From NCBI RefSeq assembly GCF_026625885.1, contig NZ_CP113068.1, positions 4,278,001 to 4,342,000 of the forward strand: 64,000 nt of DNA. The letters run 5' to 3'. This document shows positions 15,603-23,576 of this stretch, one piece after another. A model generated the notes under the pieces. It saw only the letters and a list, made by a program, of their open reading frames with translations, did not search any database and was not told the DNA's origin. Positions within the stretch are counted from its first letter, which is position 1, and every line of letters starts with the position of its first letter. This stretch comes from Roseateles sp. SL47. GTDB lineage: Bacteria; Pseudomonadota; Gammaproteobacteria; Burkholderiales; Burkholderiaceae_C. Made by a program: the position numbers and the translations under genes.

Positions 15603-16160
15603 TCAGAAGCCGTTCTGGTTGACGCTGCCGCCGCCGAAGCCGCCGCCACCCGAACCACCACCGCTGAAGCCGTCGTTGAAGCCCGAAGTGAAGGCATTCA
15701 TCGCGTCGTTGCCGAAGCCACTGCCCGAGCCGGTACCGGTGCCGCTGTCGGTGGCGGGGCCCTTGCCTTGCATGGTGCGGCCCAGGTCCTCCAGGAACTT
15801 GCCCAGGGCCTGGTTGCCCTGATTGCCTTGCGAGCCCTGCGACCCTTGCGAGGGTGAACCACTGTTGTTGCCGCCGCTGCCGCTGTTGCCGGAGCCGCTG
15901 CCTTGCTGATCCTGCTGCTGCTGTTGCTGTTGCTGTTGCATCAGCATCATCAGCAGCATCTGCAGCAGCTTCATCATCTGCTGCATCTGCTGCTGGCCAC
16001 CAGCGCCGCCTGCGCCGCTCACATCACCGGCGCCGCCGGCTCCGCTGGCGCCATCGGCGCCATAGCTTCCGTATCCGCCGCCGGCGCCATACAGCGAGGT
16101 GGCACCGCCGCCTCCCACGCCGCCGACACCGCCGACACTGAAGTCACTTCCATTTGCCAT
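15603..16160 (-). CDS. harpin-like Gly/Gln-rich secreted protein
   Basis: A 185-residue protein starting at ATG 16160, with GGAG about 9 bp upstream. It has no Cys, Trp, signal peptide or enzymatic motif. It consists of a Gly-rich N terminus (SVGGVGGVGGGG), a Met/Leu/Gln helix (QQMQQMMKLLQMLLMMLMQ) ending in a nine-Gln run, Ser/Gly/Asn-rich repeats, a helix ALGKFLEDLGRTM, and a Gly-rich C terminus. Gly-rich, Cys-free, heat-stable proteins with amphipathic Leu/Met helices are harpins (HrpN, HpaG, PopA), which are exported by the T3SS and act at the host plasma membrane. The location in the hrp locus, the hrp_II-like box upstream and strong hairpins downstream agree. It is a single-gene unit transcribed leftward. 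Confidence 0.82.
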   Translation of the reverse strand: MANGSDFSVGGVGGVGGGGATSLYGAGGGYGSYGADGASGAGGAGDVSGAGGAGGQQQMQQMMKLLQMLLMMLMQQQQQQQQQDQQGSGSGNSGSGGNNSGSPSQGSQGSQGNQGNQALGKFLEDLGRTMQGKGPATDSGTGTGSGSGFGNDAMNAFTSGFNDGFSGGGSGGGGFGGGSVNQNGF

Positions 16161-16227
16161 GACGTTCTCCGTCTTTCCTGAGGTTGGGACATGCGGGGCG
16201 ATGCTCAGCCTCGTTTCCCGCCCATGC

Positions 16228-16289
16228 AGGATAGGAATCGGCGCCTTGGCCAGTGGGGCCAATGCGAATGAACGTCAGGGATTTGCGAA
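16228..16289 (-). promoter_or_regulatory. variant hrp_II box upstream of the harpin gene
   Basis: On the minus strand TTCGC (about 16289-16285) and TTCG (16268-16265) are separated by 17 rather than 16 bases. After 31 bases comes TATCCT at 16233-16228, fitting YANNNT. It points at the harpin ATG 68 bp downstream. The longer spacer makes it weaker evidence than the boxes at 6214 and 13592, but the -10 spacing is right. Confidence 0.5.
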
Positions 16290-16352
16290 CGATCGTGATG
16301 AGCCGACCGTGGTGCCGCAGTGTTCAGCGATAGTGAGACGGCGCGGCCGCCA

Positions 16353-16799
16353 TCACTGCGTGGTCGGGCCGGCCTTGGGGGCCTGCGGCGCGGGCCCCAG
16401 CAGTTCCAGCGCCAGGTCCGCCAGGGACACGCCGAGATCCAGCTGCCGGGCCGCCTCTTCCGGGCTGGTGACCCAGGCCGATGGACAGGCCTGCAGCAGC
16501 CCTTCCGCCGAATGGCCCAGCACCCATTGCATCTCCGCCAGCAGAACCTGCTGCACGGCCAGCAATTGATTGGCATCGATGCGGCGGATGTCCGATTCCA
16601 CCAGTGGCAGGATCACTTCCGGCCGCGCATGCAGCCGTCCCTCCAGCCTCACCAGCTGGAAACGGCAGATCAGGTCGCCCGGGCCGGTGAAAGGCACACC
16701 GGCGCCCAGACGGCGACGTTCGTTGGCGGGCAGGTCCAGCAGTTCGGCCACCTCGAGAAAGAAGGCCTTGGCATCGTTCGAATCGTTGTGTGGTCCCAT
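16353..16799 (-). CDS. CesT-like T3SS chaperone next to the harpin
   Basis: A 148-residue cytoplasmic protein. I chose ATG 16799; the extension to 16916 is Arg/Pro-rich and gains nothing. The order FFLEVAELLDLPANE, LICRFQLVRLEG, LHARPEVILPLVE, LLAVQQVLLAEMQWVLG, ARQLDLGVSLADLALELL matches its paralogue at 14058 and the helix-strand-helix pattern of class I chaperones. It is transcribed leftward toward the harpin, 192 bp away, and probably serves a secreted protein of this locus. No strong ribosome-binding site is visible. The client is unknown. Confidence 0.62.
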   Translation of the reverse strand: MGPHNDSNDAKAFFLEVAELLDLPANERRRLGAGVPFTGPGDLICRFQLVRLEGRLHARPEVILPLVESDIRRIDANQLLAVQQVLLAEMQWVLGHSAEGLLQACPSAWVTSPEEAARQLDLGVSLADLALELLGPAPQAPKAGPTTQ

Positions 16800-17344
16800 G
16801 GTCGCGACAGTGGTCGGCGCGTCAGGTCGCGGCACCTGGGGCTCCGCCACGGAACGTCCGCGAGCTGGAGTACATCGGCTGCGAAAGGTTGTACAGAGGT
16901 GCCCCAATGGCGACACCTGTGATCTTAATGACGCGTACAGGTTGGCAGTGTCCCGTTTCCCGATGGCGCCACGTTTTTCATCCGCTTTGTGCGCTCGGTG
17001 GCCGCTTGTTGGCGTCGGTCTTCTCAGGCGCCCGGATCGTACAGCCTATCGTGCACCGTGCCACTCGCCATCGGGGTTTCGCATGGGGAACGCCATCGCA
17101 ACGAATGCCGCACGTCCCGTGCGGCCAGCGGCTGGACAGTCCATTGCAATCGATACCAACGTCATTCTTTCATTCAAGCCGAATCCGCATCCCCCAATTG
17201 GGGTGATGCGTCCATGAGACACCACGAGTCCTGGTCGGCATGCCATCAGACGCGGATGTACAGAGCGGGATCGGTTCATGCCTTACGGCCTATCCGCTGG
17301 GCTGATCGCCAGGTTCGAGATCCTCGTCCGGTGTGCCCGCCCAG
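16800..17344. other. 545-bp intergenic region with a 25-bp dyad
   Basis: No supported gene is present between the chaperone and the second AraC regulator. At 17186-17210 there is a near-perfect palindrome: CGCATC and GATGCG flank CCCCAATTGGGG, with one extra base on each side. Its symmetry fits an operator or a hairpin. The short open frames here lack recognisable protein features and are AT-richer than neighbouring genes. Confidence 0.5.
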
Positions 17345-18814
17345 TCATGACGACTGCCGTGGCAGCCCCTGCAGCGTCTGCGTCGGGCTCTCGGTATAGA
17401 CCTGTCGGTAGTTGTGCGCCAGGGTCGAGCGGTTGCTCACGCCCCAGCGTGCCGCCACCTCCTGCACGTTCACCCGCGCGCCGTTCGCGCCGGCGGCCTG
17501 CAGTTCATCGCGGATGCGCTCCATGCGGCGGCGGCGGATGAATTCAGCCGGGGTCATGCCCAGGTGCGCCCGGAAGGCCATCTGCAGCGAACGCTCGGTG
17601 ACACCGGCCTTGGCCGCCACCATGCGCACCGACAGGCCCGGGTCGCCCAGATGGTCCAGCACGAACTGATACGCGCCGCGGTACTTCAGCGGCAATCGCA
17701 GCCGTGCCGCATCCCCACCTGCCGGCGCCGTGGTGGCGCGCGCATGGGCATCAATGCGATGCGCCTGTGCCAGGTCGCGCTTGATCATGTAGACGGCCTC
17801 TTCCACATGCTGCTTGTAGGCGCGCATCGCGTCGCTCACCTGCCCTTGCAGCAGGTACAGCTTGGAGAGGCAGTACTGCACATCCATCGAATACTTGCCG
17901 GCACCCGCGCGCGGTTCGTCGCGCCCCAGCATGGCCAGCGATTCACGCGCCGCGCGACCATTGCCACGCGCCAGCAGCGCGATGGCCGTCTGCACACGGG
18001 CATTCATTTCCAGTCCGGCCAGGCGGCGTTCCTTGAGCCAGACCAGGCACTCGGCAAAACGTTCCACGGCGCTCGCCTGGTCCGAGACGCAGGTCAGCGT
18101 CAACTGCAGATGCTGCAGGCGTTGCGCTACCAGCGGCTTGTCCCGCATGAGGTGTTCGCGCTCGGCGAGTTCACGGCGCAGGTCCGCGGGCGCGGGGGCG
18201 CCAGGCAGGCTGTCGCGGAAGCCTGGCGACAGCGCGTGGTCCGACAGTTCGGCGGCGCGTCGCGCGATCTGCAGCGCCATCAGTTCCATGCGGTGACACT
18301 CCGCCAGCGCGCACATCTCTTCCAGCCCTGCGGCGGCGCACTGGTCCACCGAGCTGTCCAGCAGGTTCAGGGCCCGCTGGCACTCGCCCAGCGCCATCAA
18401 CGCATCAGCGGCGCCATGCATCGCCTCCACGGCCATCTCCACCGGCGACTCGGCGTCCTCCACCACGGCGCGGAAGCACTCGATGGCGCGGCCGGGACGG
18501 TCCATGCACAGGAAGGTCCAGCCCTGGTCCAGATTGGAACTCCAGCGCACCCATTCCCGCGAGACCTGGTCATGCAGCCGCAGTGCGGCCTGGAAGTGCT
18601 CCTGCGCCTCCTGCTCCCTTCCCAGCGCCAGCAGCATGCGTCCGATCATCTGCGCCAGCAGCGACAACGACATCGCGTCCGCGCCGCCGGGACGTGCCGT
18701 GCGTAGCGTTGCCACGCGCAAGGCTTCCTCCACACGGCCGGCGAAGACCAACATGGCCGCATCGGGCTCGTTCAGGCCACACCGGGCCATGCTTACCGCC
18801 AAAGACATCTGCAT
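17345..18814 (-). CDS. second HrpB/HrpX-type AraC-family activator
   Basis: A 489-residue paralogue of the regulator at 4647. The ATG at 18814 follows GGAGGT; the apparent start at 18826 is this ribosome-binding site read as codons. N-terminal helical repeats (ALGREQEAQEHFQAALRLHD, GRAIECFRAVVED) span about 20-370. The AraC DNA-binding domain follows (LSVRMVAAKAGVTERSLQMAF, GMTPAEFIRRRRMERIRDEL). The DNA-binding helices are nearly identical to those of the first copy, so both probably read the same hrp_II boxes, while the sensing or repeat parts differ more. Upstream is a 343-bp gap with no hrp_II box. It lies at the right border of the T3SS locus. Confidence 0.88.
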   Translation of the reverse strand: MQMSLAVSMARCGLNEPDAAMLVFAGRVEEALRVATLRTARPGGADAMSLSLLAQMIGRMLLALGREQEAQEHFQAALRLHDQVSREWVRWSSNLDQGWTFLCMDRPGRAIECFRAVVEDAESPVEMAVEAMHGAADALMALGECQRALNLLDSSVDQCAAAGLEEMCALAECHRMELMALQIARRAAELSDHALSPGFRDSLPGAPAPADLRRELAEREHLMRDKPLVAQRLQHLQLTLTCVSDQASAVERFAECLVWLKERRLAGLEMNARVQTAIALLARGNGRAARESLAMLGRDEPRAGAGKYSMDVQYCLSKLYLLQGQVSDAMRAYKQHVEEAVYMIKRDLAQAHRIDAHARATTAPAGGDAARLRLPLKYRGAYQFVLDHLGDPGLSVRMVAAKAGVTERSLQMAFRAHLGMTPAEFIRRRRMERIRDELQAAGANGARVNVQEVAARWGVSNRSTLAHNYRQVYTESPTQTLQGLPRQSS

Positions 18815-19157
18815 CAGGACCTCCACTGCTTCGCGCCTCGATCAGGGCGCCTCTCCTTGCATTCGTGCCGGAATTCACGGTTTCGGGTTATGCGCTTTAC
18901 TTAGGGCTTGTACGCAGAAGTAAGACTTTCTTCACGATGTTTCGAAAACCATGTCGTCAATGACAACCGGCGGCGATGACAGCGCCGTGAGACAGCCGGC
19001 CAGGCACGGGACTGGCGTCAGGCCACCTTCAGGCCACCTTCAGGCCACCCACAGGCCAGAAGAAGCCGGATACCCCTGGAAATCAAGCAGCCCTCGTCCA
19101 TGCGCGAAGGCTGGAGCGAGGGCTGCGGGGGGTGATCACCGCCTGGTGGGCAAGGGA
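18815..19157. other. 343-bp gap with tandem repeats and a perfect inverted repeat
   Basis: No gene is supported. It holds three 11-bp units (CAGGCCACCTT type, 19019-19051) plus a partial fourth to 19058. A perfect 10-bp inverted repeat lies at 19087-19096/19117-19126 with a 20-base loop, just beyond the stop of the leftward gene at 19158 and so a candidate terminator. The promoter of the second hrpB-like gene must lie in the 18830-18960 part, which is AT-richer, but no consensus element stood out. Confidence 0.55.
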
Positions 19158-19676
19158 TCAGCGCCGTTCAGGCATGGCTGAGGAATGGTGGTGGGCGATC
19201 AGCCATTGGCCGTTCACCCATTCGTAGTCGAACGTGTAGCGCGCCTGCACCTTGGAGCCATCCCTGAAGCGGAAGGTATAGGTGCCGACATCGCGGGCCT
19301 CGTTGCATCCGATCTTGATGGTCCGCTTGTCGATCGTGCCCTGCGGCGCGTTCTTCAGGAACTTCACGAAGTAGTCCCGGATCTCGGCAGGCGTGGTACG
19401 CGGCTCGTTGGTCACGGTCGGCAGCAGGACGGCGTCGGTGGTGTAGTTGGCCGTGACCCTGTCAGGATCGAGCGTGGCCAGCGAGGCGTTCCAGCGGTCG
19501 AACAGCGCGGCCACCTGGGCCTGGCTCGCGGCGGCGCAGGTGGCCGTACCAGCGGCACGGTCCTGCGCCAGGACCGGTGCGGCGGCCAGCGCCAGCGCAG
19601 CGACGGCTCCACCCACGGCGCCCCGGCGCAGCGTGGCGTGAACGGAGGAAACGCGGGAGCGGACGGAAACGGTCAT
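19158..19676 (-). CDS. secreted SnoaL-like (SgcJ/EcaC, DUF4440-type) protein
   Basis: A 172-residue protein; the ATG at 19676 gives a signal peptide ending at APVLAQD. The mature part has the cone-fold pattern of the NTF2/SnoaL superfamily: AALFDRWNASLATLDPDRV, NYTTDAVLLPT, IRDYFVKFLKNAP, TYTFRFRDGSKVQARYTFDYEWVNGQWLI in outline, and HHHSS near the end. Members bind small ligands or act as isomerases or cyclases; the substrate is unknown. One Cys near the mature N terminus and one in IGCNEA could pair in the periplasm. The gene is alone, followed by the hairpin at 19087. A link to the T3SS is not indicated. Confidence 0.75.
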   Translation of the reverse strand: MTVSVRSRVSSVHATLRRGAVGGAVAALALAAAPVLAQDRAAGTATCAAASQAQVAALFDRWNASLATLDPDRVTANYTTDAVLLPTVTNEPRTTPAEIRDYFVKFLKNAPQGTIDKRTIKIGCNEARDVGTYTFRFRDGSKVQARYTFDYEWVNGQWLIAHHHSSAMPERR

Positions 19677-19858
19677 GCTGATGAATTCCTGGAAGATGTT
19701 GAGCAGACACCCCGGAGGGCGCCACATCGGCGCTGGTGTGCGTCGGTGCAGGACAAATTCTGGAAAGCGCAGATGAACCGATCCGCCTTGGACGATGAAT
19801 CGCGGATGAAGCCTTGATGAATGGCAGATGAACGGTGTGAGATTCCCGACCGGCTGGG

Positions 19859-20683
19859 CTAGGTCCGCCGCTCCAGGCATTTCATCAGCCACTGCGCCAG
19901 CACCTCCGTCACGAAGGCGGCATTCTCCAGATTCGAGATATGCCCCGCCCCCGGCACGATCACCTGCTCGCAGCCGATCACCTCGGCCATGCGTGCGGTC
20001 TCCTCCGGTGGACGGGGGATATCCGAGTCGCCGCACATCAGCAGCACACGTTCGGGGTCGAGCTGCGCCAGGCGCTCCAAGGCATCCGGCCGGCCGAAGA
20101 TCACGTGGCCCAGGGGCACCACGGAGTTGCGCAGACGCTCAGCGGAGAAGCCTTCCAGTGCACGCCGGAAGGCCATGGGCAGCGGGCCATCCGGATCGGC
20201 GCCACGCCGGAAGAACAGCGGCACCACGGCATCCAGCAACGGCGGCGGAAACTTGCCCAGCACCTCGACCGTGTCGAGCATCTGGAAGTAGCGTACCCGT
20301 GTGGCCTCCGGCTCGGCACCCAGATAGGTGTCCATCAGCACCAGCGAGCGCACCCGGTCGGGTTCGTTCAAGGCCAGCGCCGCCCCCCACATGCCACCGA
20401 CCGACAGGCCCACCACCGCGCATTCCCGGATGCCCAGCGCATCCAGCAGCCGGCTCATCTGCCCGGCGAGATCCTCTGGCGTGCAGGTGGCCTCGGGCAA
20501 CGCACCGGACTGGCCGTGCCCCCACAGGTCGGGCGCGATGACGCGGTGGGTCCGGGACAGCGCCTCGATCTGCGGGGCCCACATATGGGAGTCCCAGAGA
20601 TAGCTGTGGCCCAGCAGGACCGGGAAGCCGGTGCCGTGGTCCTGGTAGTGGAGAGGATGGCCGTCGAGATCTAGAAATGGCAT
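19859..20683 (-). CDS. alpha/beta hydrolase
   Basis: A 274-residue cytoplasmic protein with an alpha/beta hydrolase fold. I chose ATG 20683 (MPFLDLDGHPLHY), which matches the usual beginning; the frame extends to 20713. The oxyanion region is HSYLWDSHMW. The nucleophile elbow GLSVGG (Ser near residue 98) is followed by an acid in CGDSDIPRP and His in GAGHISNLENA. The cap is short, as in 3-oxoadipate enol-lactonases and epoxide-hydrolase-like esterases, but the substrate cannot be named. It is transcribed leftward, with a 72-bp gap to the upstream gene at 20755. Confidence 0.82.
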   Translation of the reverse strand: MPFLDLDGHPLHYQDHGTGFPVLLGHSYLWDSHMWAPQIEALSRTHRVIAPDLWGHGQSGALPEATCTPEDLAGQMSRLLDALGIRECAVVGLSVGGMWGAALALNEPDRVRSLVLMDTYLGAEPEATRVRYFQMLDTVEVLGKFPPPLLDAVVPLFFRRGADPDGPLPMAFRRALEGFSAERLRNSVVPLGHVIFGRPDALERLAQLDPERVLLMCGDSDIPRPPEETARMAEVIGCEQVIVPGAGHISNLENAAFVTEVLAQWLMKCLERRT

Positions 20684-20754
20684 GGGCGGTACCGGTGGGG
20701 AGAAAGGAGTCAAATCCAGCGGGCGCCCGGGTTGGGTCAGCGCCCGGGGATTGG

Positions 20755-21117
20755 TCAGGGCGTCCCGAGCACGGGCGATTCACCCTTGAGGGCCGGATCC
20801 CAGTGCTCATCCGCCTTGCCGCCGACGATCCGCCAGGTGTCGTACCAGGTGGTCGTGTAGGCCCCCTGTTCGGTGCGCACCACCCGTGGGTAGAGCACCG
20901 TGACCAGATCCCCTTCGGCGATCACCGCCAGGATCGGCGTGCGCAGCGAGGGCGACAACGGCTGCGGCTTCTCGCCCAGGGTCTCGGTGAAGAAGCGCAC
21001 GTTCGGTCCCGAGGGAATCACCGGCCAGGCAGGCACGGTGGGCACCGGGGGACGCGCGGCCGCCACCAGCGGCACGGCCACGCTCAGGGCCAAGAGGCTC
21101 ATGTGGAACAGCTTCAT
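20755..21117 (-). CDS. short secreted SnoaL-like protein
   Basis: A 120-residue protein from ATG 21117 with an N-terminal signal peptide (FHMSLLALSVAVPLVAAA). The C-terminal part, ILAVIAEGDLVTVLYP and TTTWYDTWRIVGGKADEHWDPA, is the last strand pair of a SnoaL-like fold, where DxxRxxxGKxxEHWD is the diagnostic end. The first half of the usual domain (helices and the first strand) is missing, replaced by a Pro-rich linker. It may be a shortened paralogue of the SnoaL-type protein at 19158 or a decayed gene that still has an open frame. It lies between the hydrolase and the DUF62 remnant. Function is unknown. Confidence 0.6.
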   Translation of the reverse strand: MKLFHMSLLALSVAVPLVAAARPPVPTVPAWPVIPSGPNVRFFTETLGEKPQPLSPSLRTPILAVIAEGDLVTVLYPRVVRTEQGAYTTTWYDTWRIVGGKADEHWDPALKGESPVLGTP

Positions 21118-21248
21118 GGTCGGTCCTCGTTGACATGGACACAAAGGGCAGGCGCATCCTTCCCGGGTGCGGTCCGCGGCGCAAGGCATCGCACCCCCTG
21201 TGGGGATATGCAACTTCGCATTCCCGGACACCGCTTCGCAAACGCCTG

Positions 21249-22014
21249 TCAGGGCTTGGGCAGGCGCTGGATCTCGATGCGCCAGTCCAGCCCGAAACCG
21301 ATGTTGTGGGCGGCCGCGAAGCTGCCCTGATTCAAGGCCAGCGACAGGTTCATCAGGCTGTTCACATACACCAGCGGCTGACCGACCGGCACCTGGCCGA
21401 AGGTGCGCGCATACGGGGCCTCCAGCTCATCGACCAACGTATCGCCCCGGAAGATGCGCACATGGACCCGCTCCCCCGTGGCCACCCCCAACTGGTCGAA
21501 AAGCGCCTTCGGGATGTTGGACCAGACATTGCCGAACTGGATGTCCAGCACCGGGATGAGGCCGGTCACCCGGTCGCCCTCGCGTGTGGGCTGACGGTAG
21601 GCAAGCTTCACCAGCGAGTCCGGCGGCAGCGAGGGGCCGACCTGCTCGAAGCTGATCCGGCCGGCCGCCAGGCGGGCACCCGTGTAGCCGTAGACATCCC
21701 GGCCATGGAAGGTGTGCGATTCCCCCGAACCCGGCCGCCGATTGACGCGTTCATCAATCTCCCGCAGCCCCGCGATGCCGTCGCGCTCGGCCACCAGGGT
21801 CAGCAGGCCGTTCTCCGGCCCCACGAAGTAGTGGCCGGTGCGGGTCTTGAGCACGATGGAGCGGCGCGGGGTGCCCACGCCCGGGTCCACCACGGTGACG
21901 AACACGGTGCCGGCGGGCCAGAAGTTCTCCGCCTGGCTGAGGCGGTAGCCGGCGGTGAAGATGTCCCCGGCCTCGTGCGTGAGGTCGGAGATCAGCAGGT
22001 CCTGCGAGACACCG
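21249..22014 (-). pseudogene. SAM hydroxide adenosyltransferase-family gene (DUF62), 5' end cut by IS701
   Basis: The remaining frame codes for the C-terminal four fifths of a DUF62 / SAM-dependent halogenase-like protein: DLLISDLTHEAGD, FVTVVDPGVGTPRRSIVLKT, YFVGPENGLLT, FHGRDVYGYTGARL, VLDIQFGNVWSNIP. Such enzymes cleave S-adenosylmethionine to adenosine and methionine. The first 30-50 residues, including the start and the TDFG motif, are absent; the frame meets the IS701 left end at 22015. The missing part is not found beyond the element's other end, so DNA was lost there. The gene is therefore non-functional unless a new start is used (GTG near 21905). Confidence 0.85.
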
Positions 22015-23488
22015 TAGTCTTACTGTGTCATAACAATGGTGACGTTCGGCCGCAGCACGTACATGGGCCGAGACGAAGGTTCAGCTCATAGCTCAGCAGG
22101 TGACGCAGAGACGTGATTGAGGTCGGTACGTGACGCTGAGCGCGCTGGGCTACCCCTCGGGACGTAATCTTTGGGAAGGTCAGGCAACGCGCGGATTGCG
22201 AAGTTTTTTTTGCCGCCGATTGGCTTCTCGGCAGTCAGTCGTTCGGCCATCAGAAACCCATATGCCGCGATGCACAGGGCGGCGTGATGGTGAAAGCCGC
22301 GCCAGCCGCGACCTTCGTAGTGATCAAGACCGAAGTCCTGCTTCAGGTCTTGATAGTCGCGTTCAATGCGCCAGCGCTGGTGGGCGGCGCTGACAAGCTC
22401 GTTGAGCGACGTCGTTGCTGGCAGCGTAGACAGGAAATACTTGGTCGGCTCGGCTTGCCCATGCGGCCACTCGATCAGCAACCACTGTTGCGCACGAAGC
22501 CGTGCTTTGCCGGAGTTCCCGCCAGCGTGACGCACGCGCACCGCCGCGAAGCGATCGCTGAGCGTGTGATTCGTGCCCTCGCGCCAGCTGATCGTTTGAA
22601 AGGCCGAGGCGGGCAGAGACATCGCCAACGATTTGACGCTCAGGGGCTGCAACTCTGGCGTGCGTCGAGGCATCACAGGCGGGCGGCCGTTACCGCTGTA
22701 GGGTGCGGGCGGCAACGGCTCAACGCCGGGTGGCCACACCACGACTGCGGAGGTCACGCCGACTACGTACTCAAGCCCCATCTCGGTCAACGCTCGGCGG
22801 AATTCGGTGTCCACGCCATATCCGGCATCGGCCAGAACGCAGTGCTTCGGCGCGCCCTCAGCAAGCAAGCGCCGCAACTGTTGCAGCGCGATCTCGGTCT
22901 TGGTTGCGAAACGCATGGCCTCAGGAACCCCTGCCTTGCGCCGGCGCTCATCGTCGGCAATCCAGTCCTTGGGCAAATAGAGCTGCCATGCCACCGGCAG
23001 GCTGCCCTGACTGCACGACAGCGAGACGCTGACCGCCACTTGGCAGTTGTCTTGCTTGCCCAGGACCCCGCAATACTGGCGAGCGACGCCTACCGAATGG
23101 CGCCCCTTCTTCGGAAATCCTGTGTCGTCGATGATCCACCAGCCACCTTCGCTGAAGTCCATCTTGGGCACGACCCACTGGCAGACGCGACGAAGCATTT
23201 GCTCGTCGGACCACTCAGCCTTCGCCACGAAGTGATGCAGCGACTGATGTCGCGCACTGGCATGAACCGGGTCCACACGAGCGGCCATGGGCTCAACGCT
23301 CTTGCGAGCCAGCGGCAACATCAGTCCCGTGCAATAGCCACGAAGCCCCTCGTGGCGGTCGGCGTGTCCAAGGCCCGAGGCCAAATGCTCCAGGTATTCC
23401 TCAAAGCGGTCTGCGGTGTTCATCGATCCTCAACCAAAGAACCAAGAAGTCCTCATAATGCCTTGATTTTATTGACAAAGTAAGACTA
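22015..23488. mobile_element. IS701-family insertion sequence
   Basis: The element is about 1.47 kb with terminal inverted repeats TAGTCTTACTGTGTCA (left, from 22015) and TTGACAAAGTAAGACTA (right, to 23488). These agree at 15 of 17 positions. It contains one transposase gene (22086-23423). IS701 elements usually duplicate 4 bp around a TA core. Here the bases beside the ends do not match (CCG and TGG outside a shared TA), so no direct target duplication is visible. It interrupts the DUF62 gene and abuts the end of the effector-candidate operon. Confidence 0.85.
22086..23423 (-). CDS. IS701-family transposase
   Basis: A 445-residue DDE transposase of the IS701 type. Recognisable blocks are YCTGLMLPLARKSVEPMAAR and HQSLHHFVAKAEWSD near the N terminus, IDDTGFPKKGRHSVGVARQY (first catalytic Asp), VLADAGYGVDTEFR (second Asp), and HQRWRIERDYQDLKQDFGLDHYEGR (catalytic Glu). 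Length and motif order are typical and the frame is intact, so the element may still be active. The start is ATG 23423, shortly inside the right terminal repeat. It is read leftward. Confidence 0.93.
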   Translation of the reverse strand: MNTADRFEEYLEHLASGLGHADRHEGLRGYCTGLMLPLARKSVEPMAARVDPVHASARHQSLHHFVAKAEWSDEQMLRRVCQWVVPKMDFSEGGWWIIDDTGFPKKGRHSVGVARQYCGVLGKQDNCQVAVSVSLSCSQGSLPVAWQLYLPKDWIADDERRRKAGVPEAMRFATKTEIALQQLRRLLAEGAPKHCVLADAGYGVDTEFRRALTEMGLEYVVGVTSAVVVWPPGVEPLPPAPYSGNGRPPVMPRRTPELQPLSVKSLAMSLPASAFQTISWREGTNHTLSDRFAAVRVRHAGGNSGKARLRAQQWLLIEWPHGQAEPTKYFLSTLPATTSLNELVSAAHQRWRIERDYQDLKQDFGLDHYEGRGWRGFHHHAALCIAAYGFLMAERLTAEKPIGGKKNFAIRALPDLPKDYVPRGSPARSASRTDLNHVSASPAEL

Positions 23489-23500
23489 TGGTGGCCGATA

Positions 23501-23522
23501 CCGGCGCCCCCCCGGGGGCCGG
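23501..23522 (-). terminator. GC hairpin after the 1094-residue gene
   Basis: CCGGC and C-run at 23501-23511 pair with the G-run and GCCGG at 23514-23522. The hairpin lies 55 bp past the stop of the leftward gene at 23577 and just outside the IS701 right end. It fits a transcription terminator without a clear T-run. Confidence 0.45.
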
Positions 23523-23576
23523 CATGCGAAGCAGCTTGCGGGACCGCGAAGGGGCAGGACTGGAGACCCCCGGGGT

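Noticed and set aside
15901..15960. CTG/TTG-type trinucleotide repeat as a possible unstable microsatellite
   Set aside because: It encodes the Gln/Met helix of the harpin-like protein with mixed codons, so it is explained by coding.
16861..16885. CGAG-N17-CGAA upstream of the chaperone at 16799, as a degenerate hrp box
   Set aside because: Wrong spacer length, one mismatched half and no suitable -10 element.
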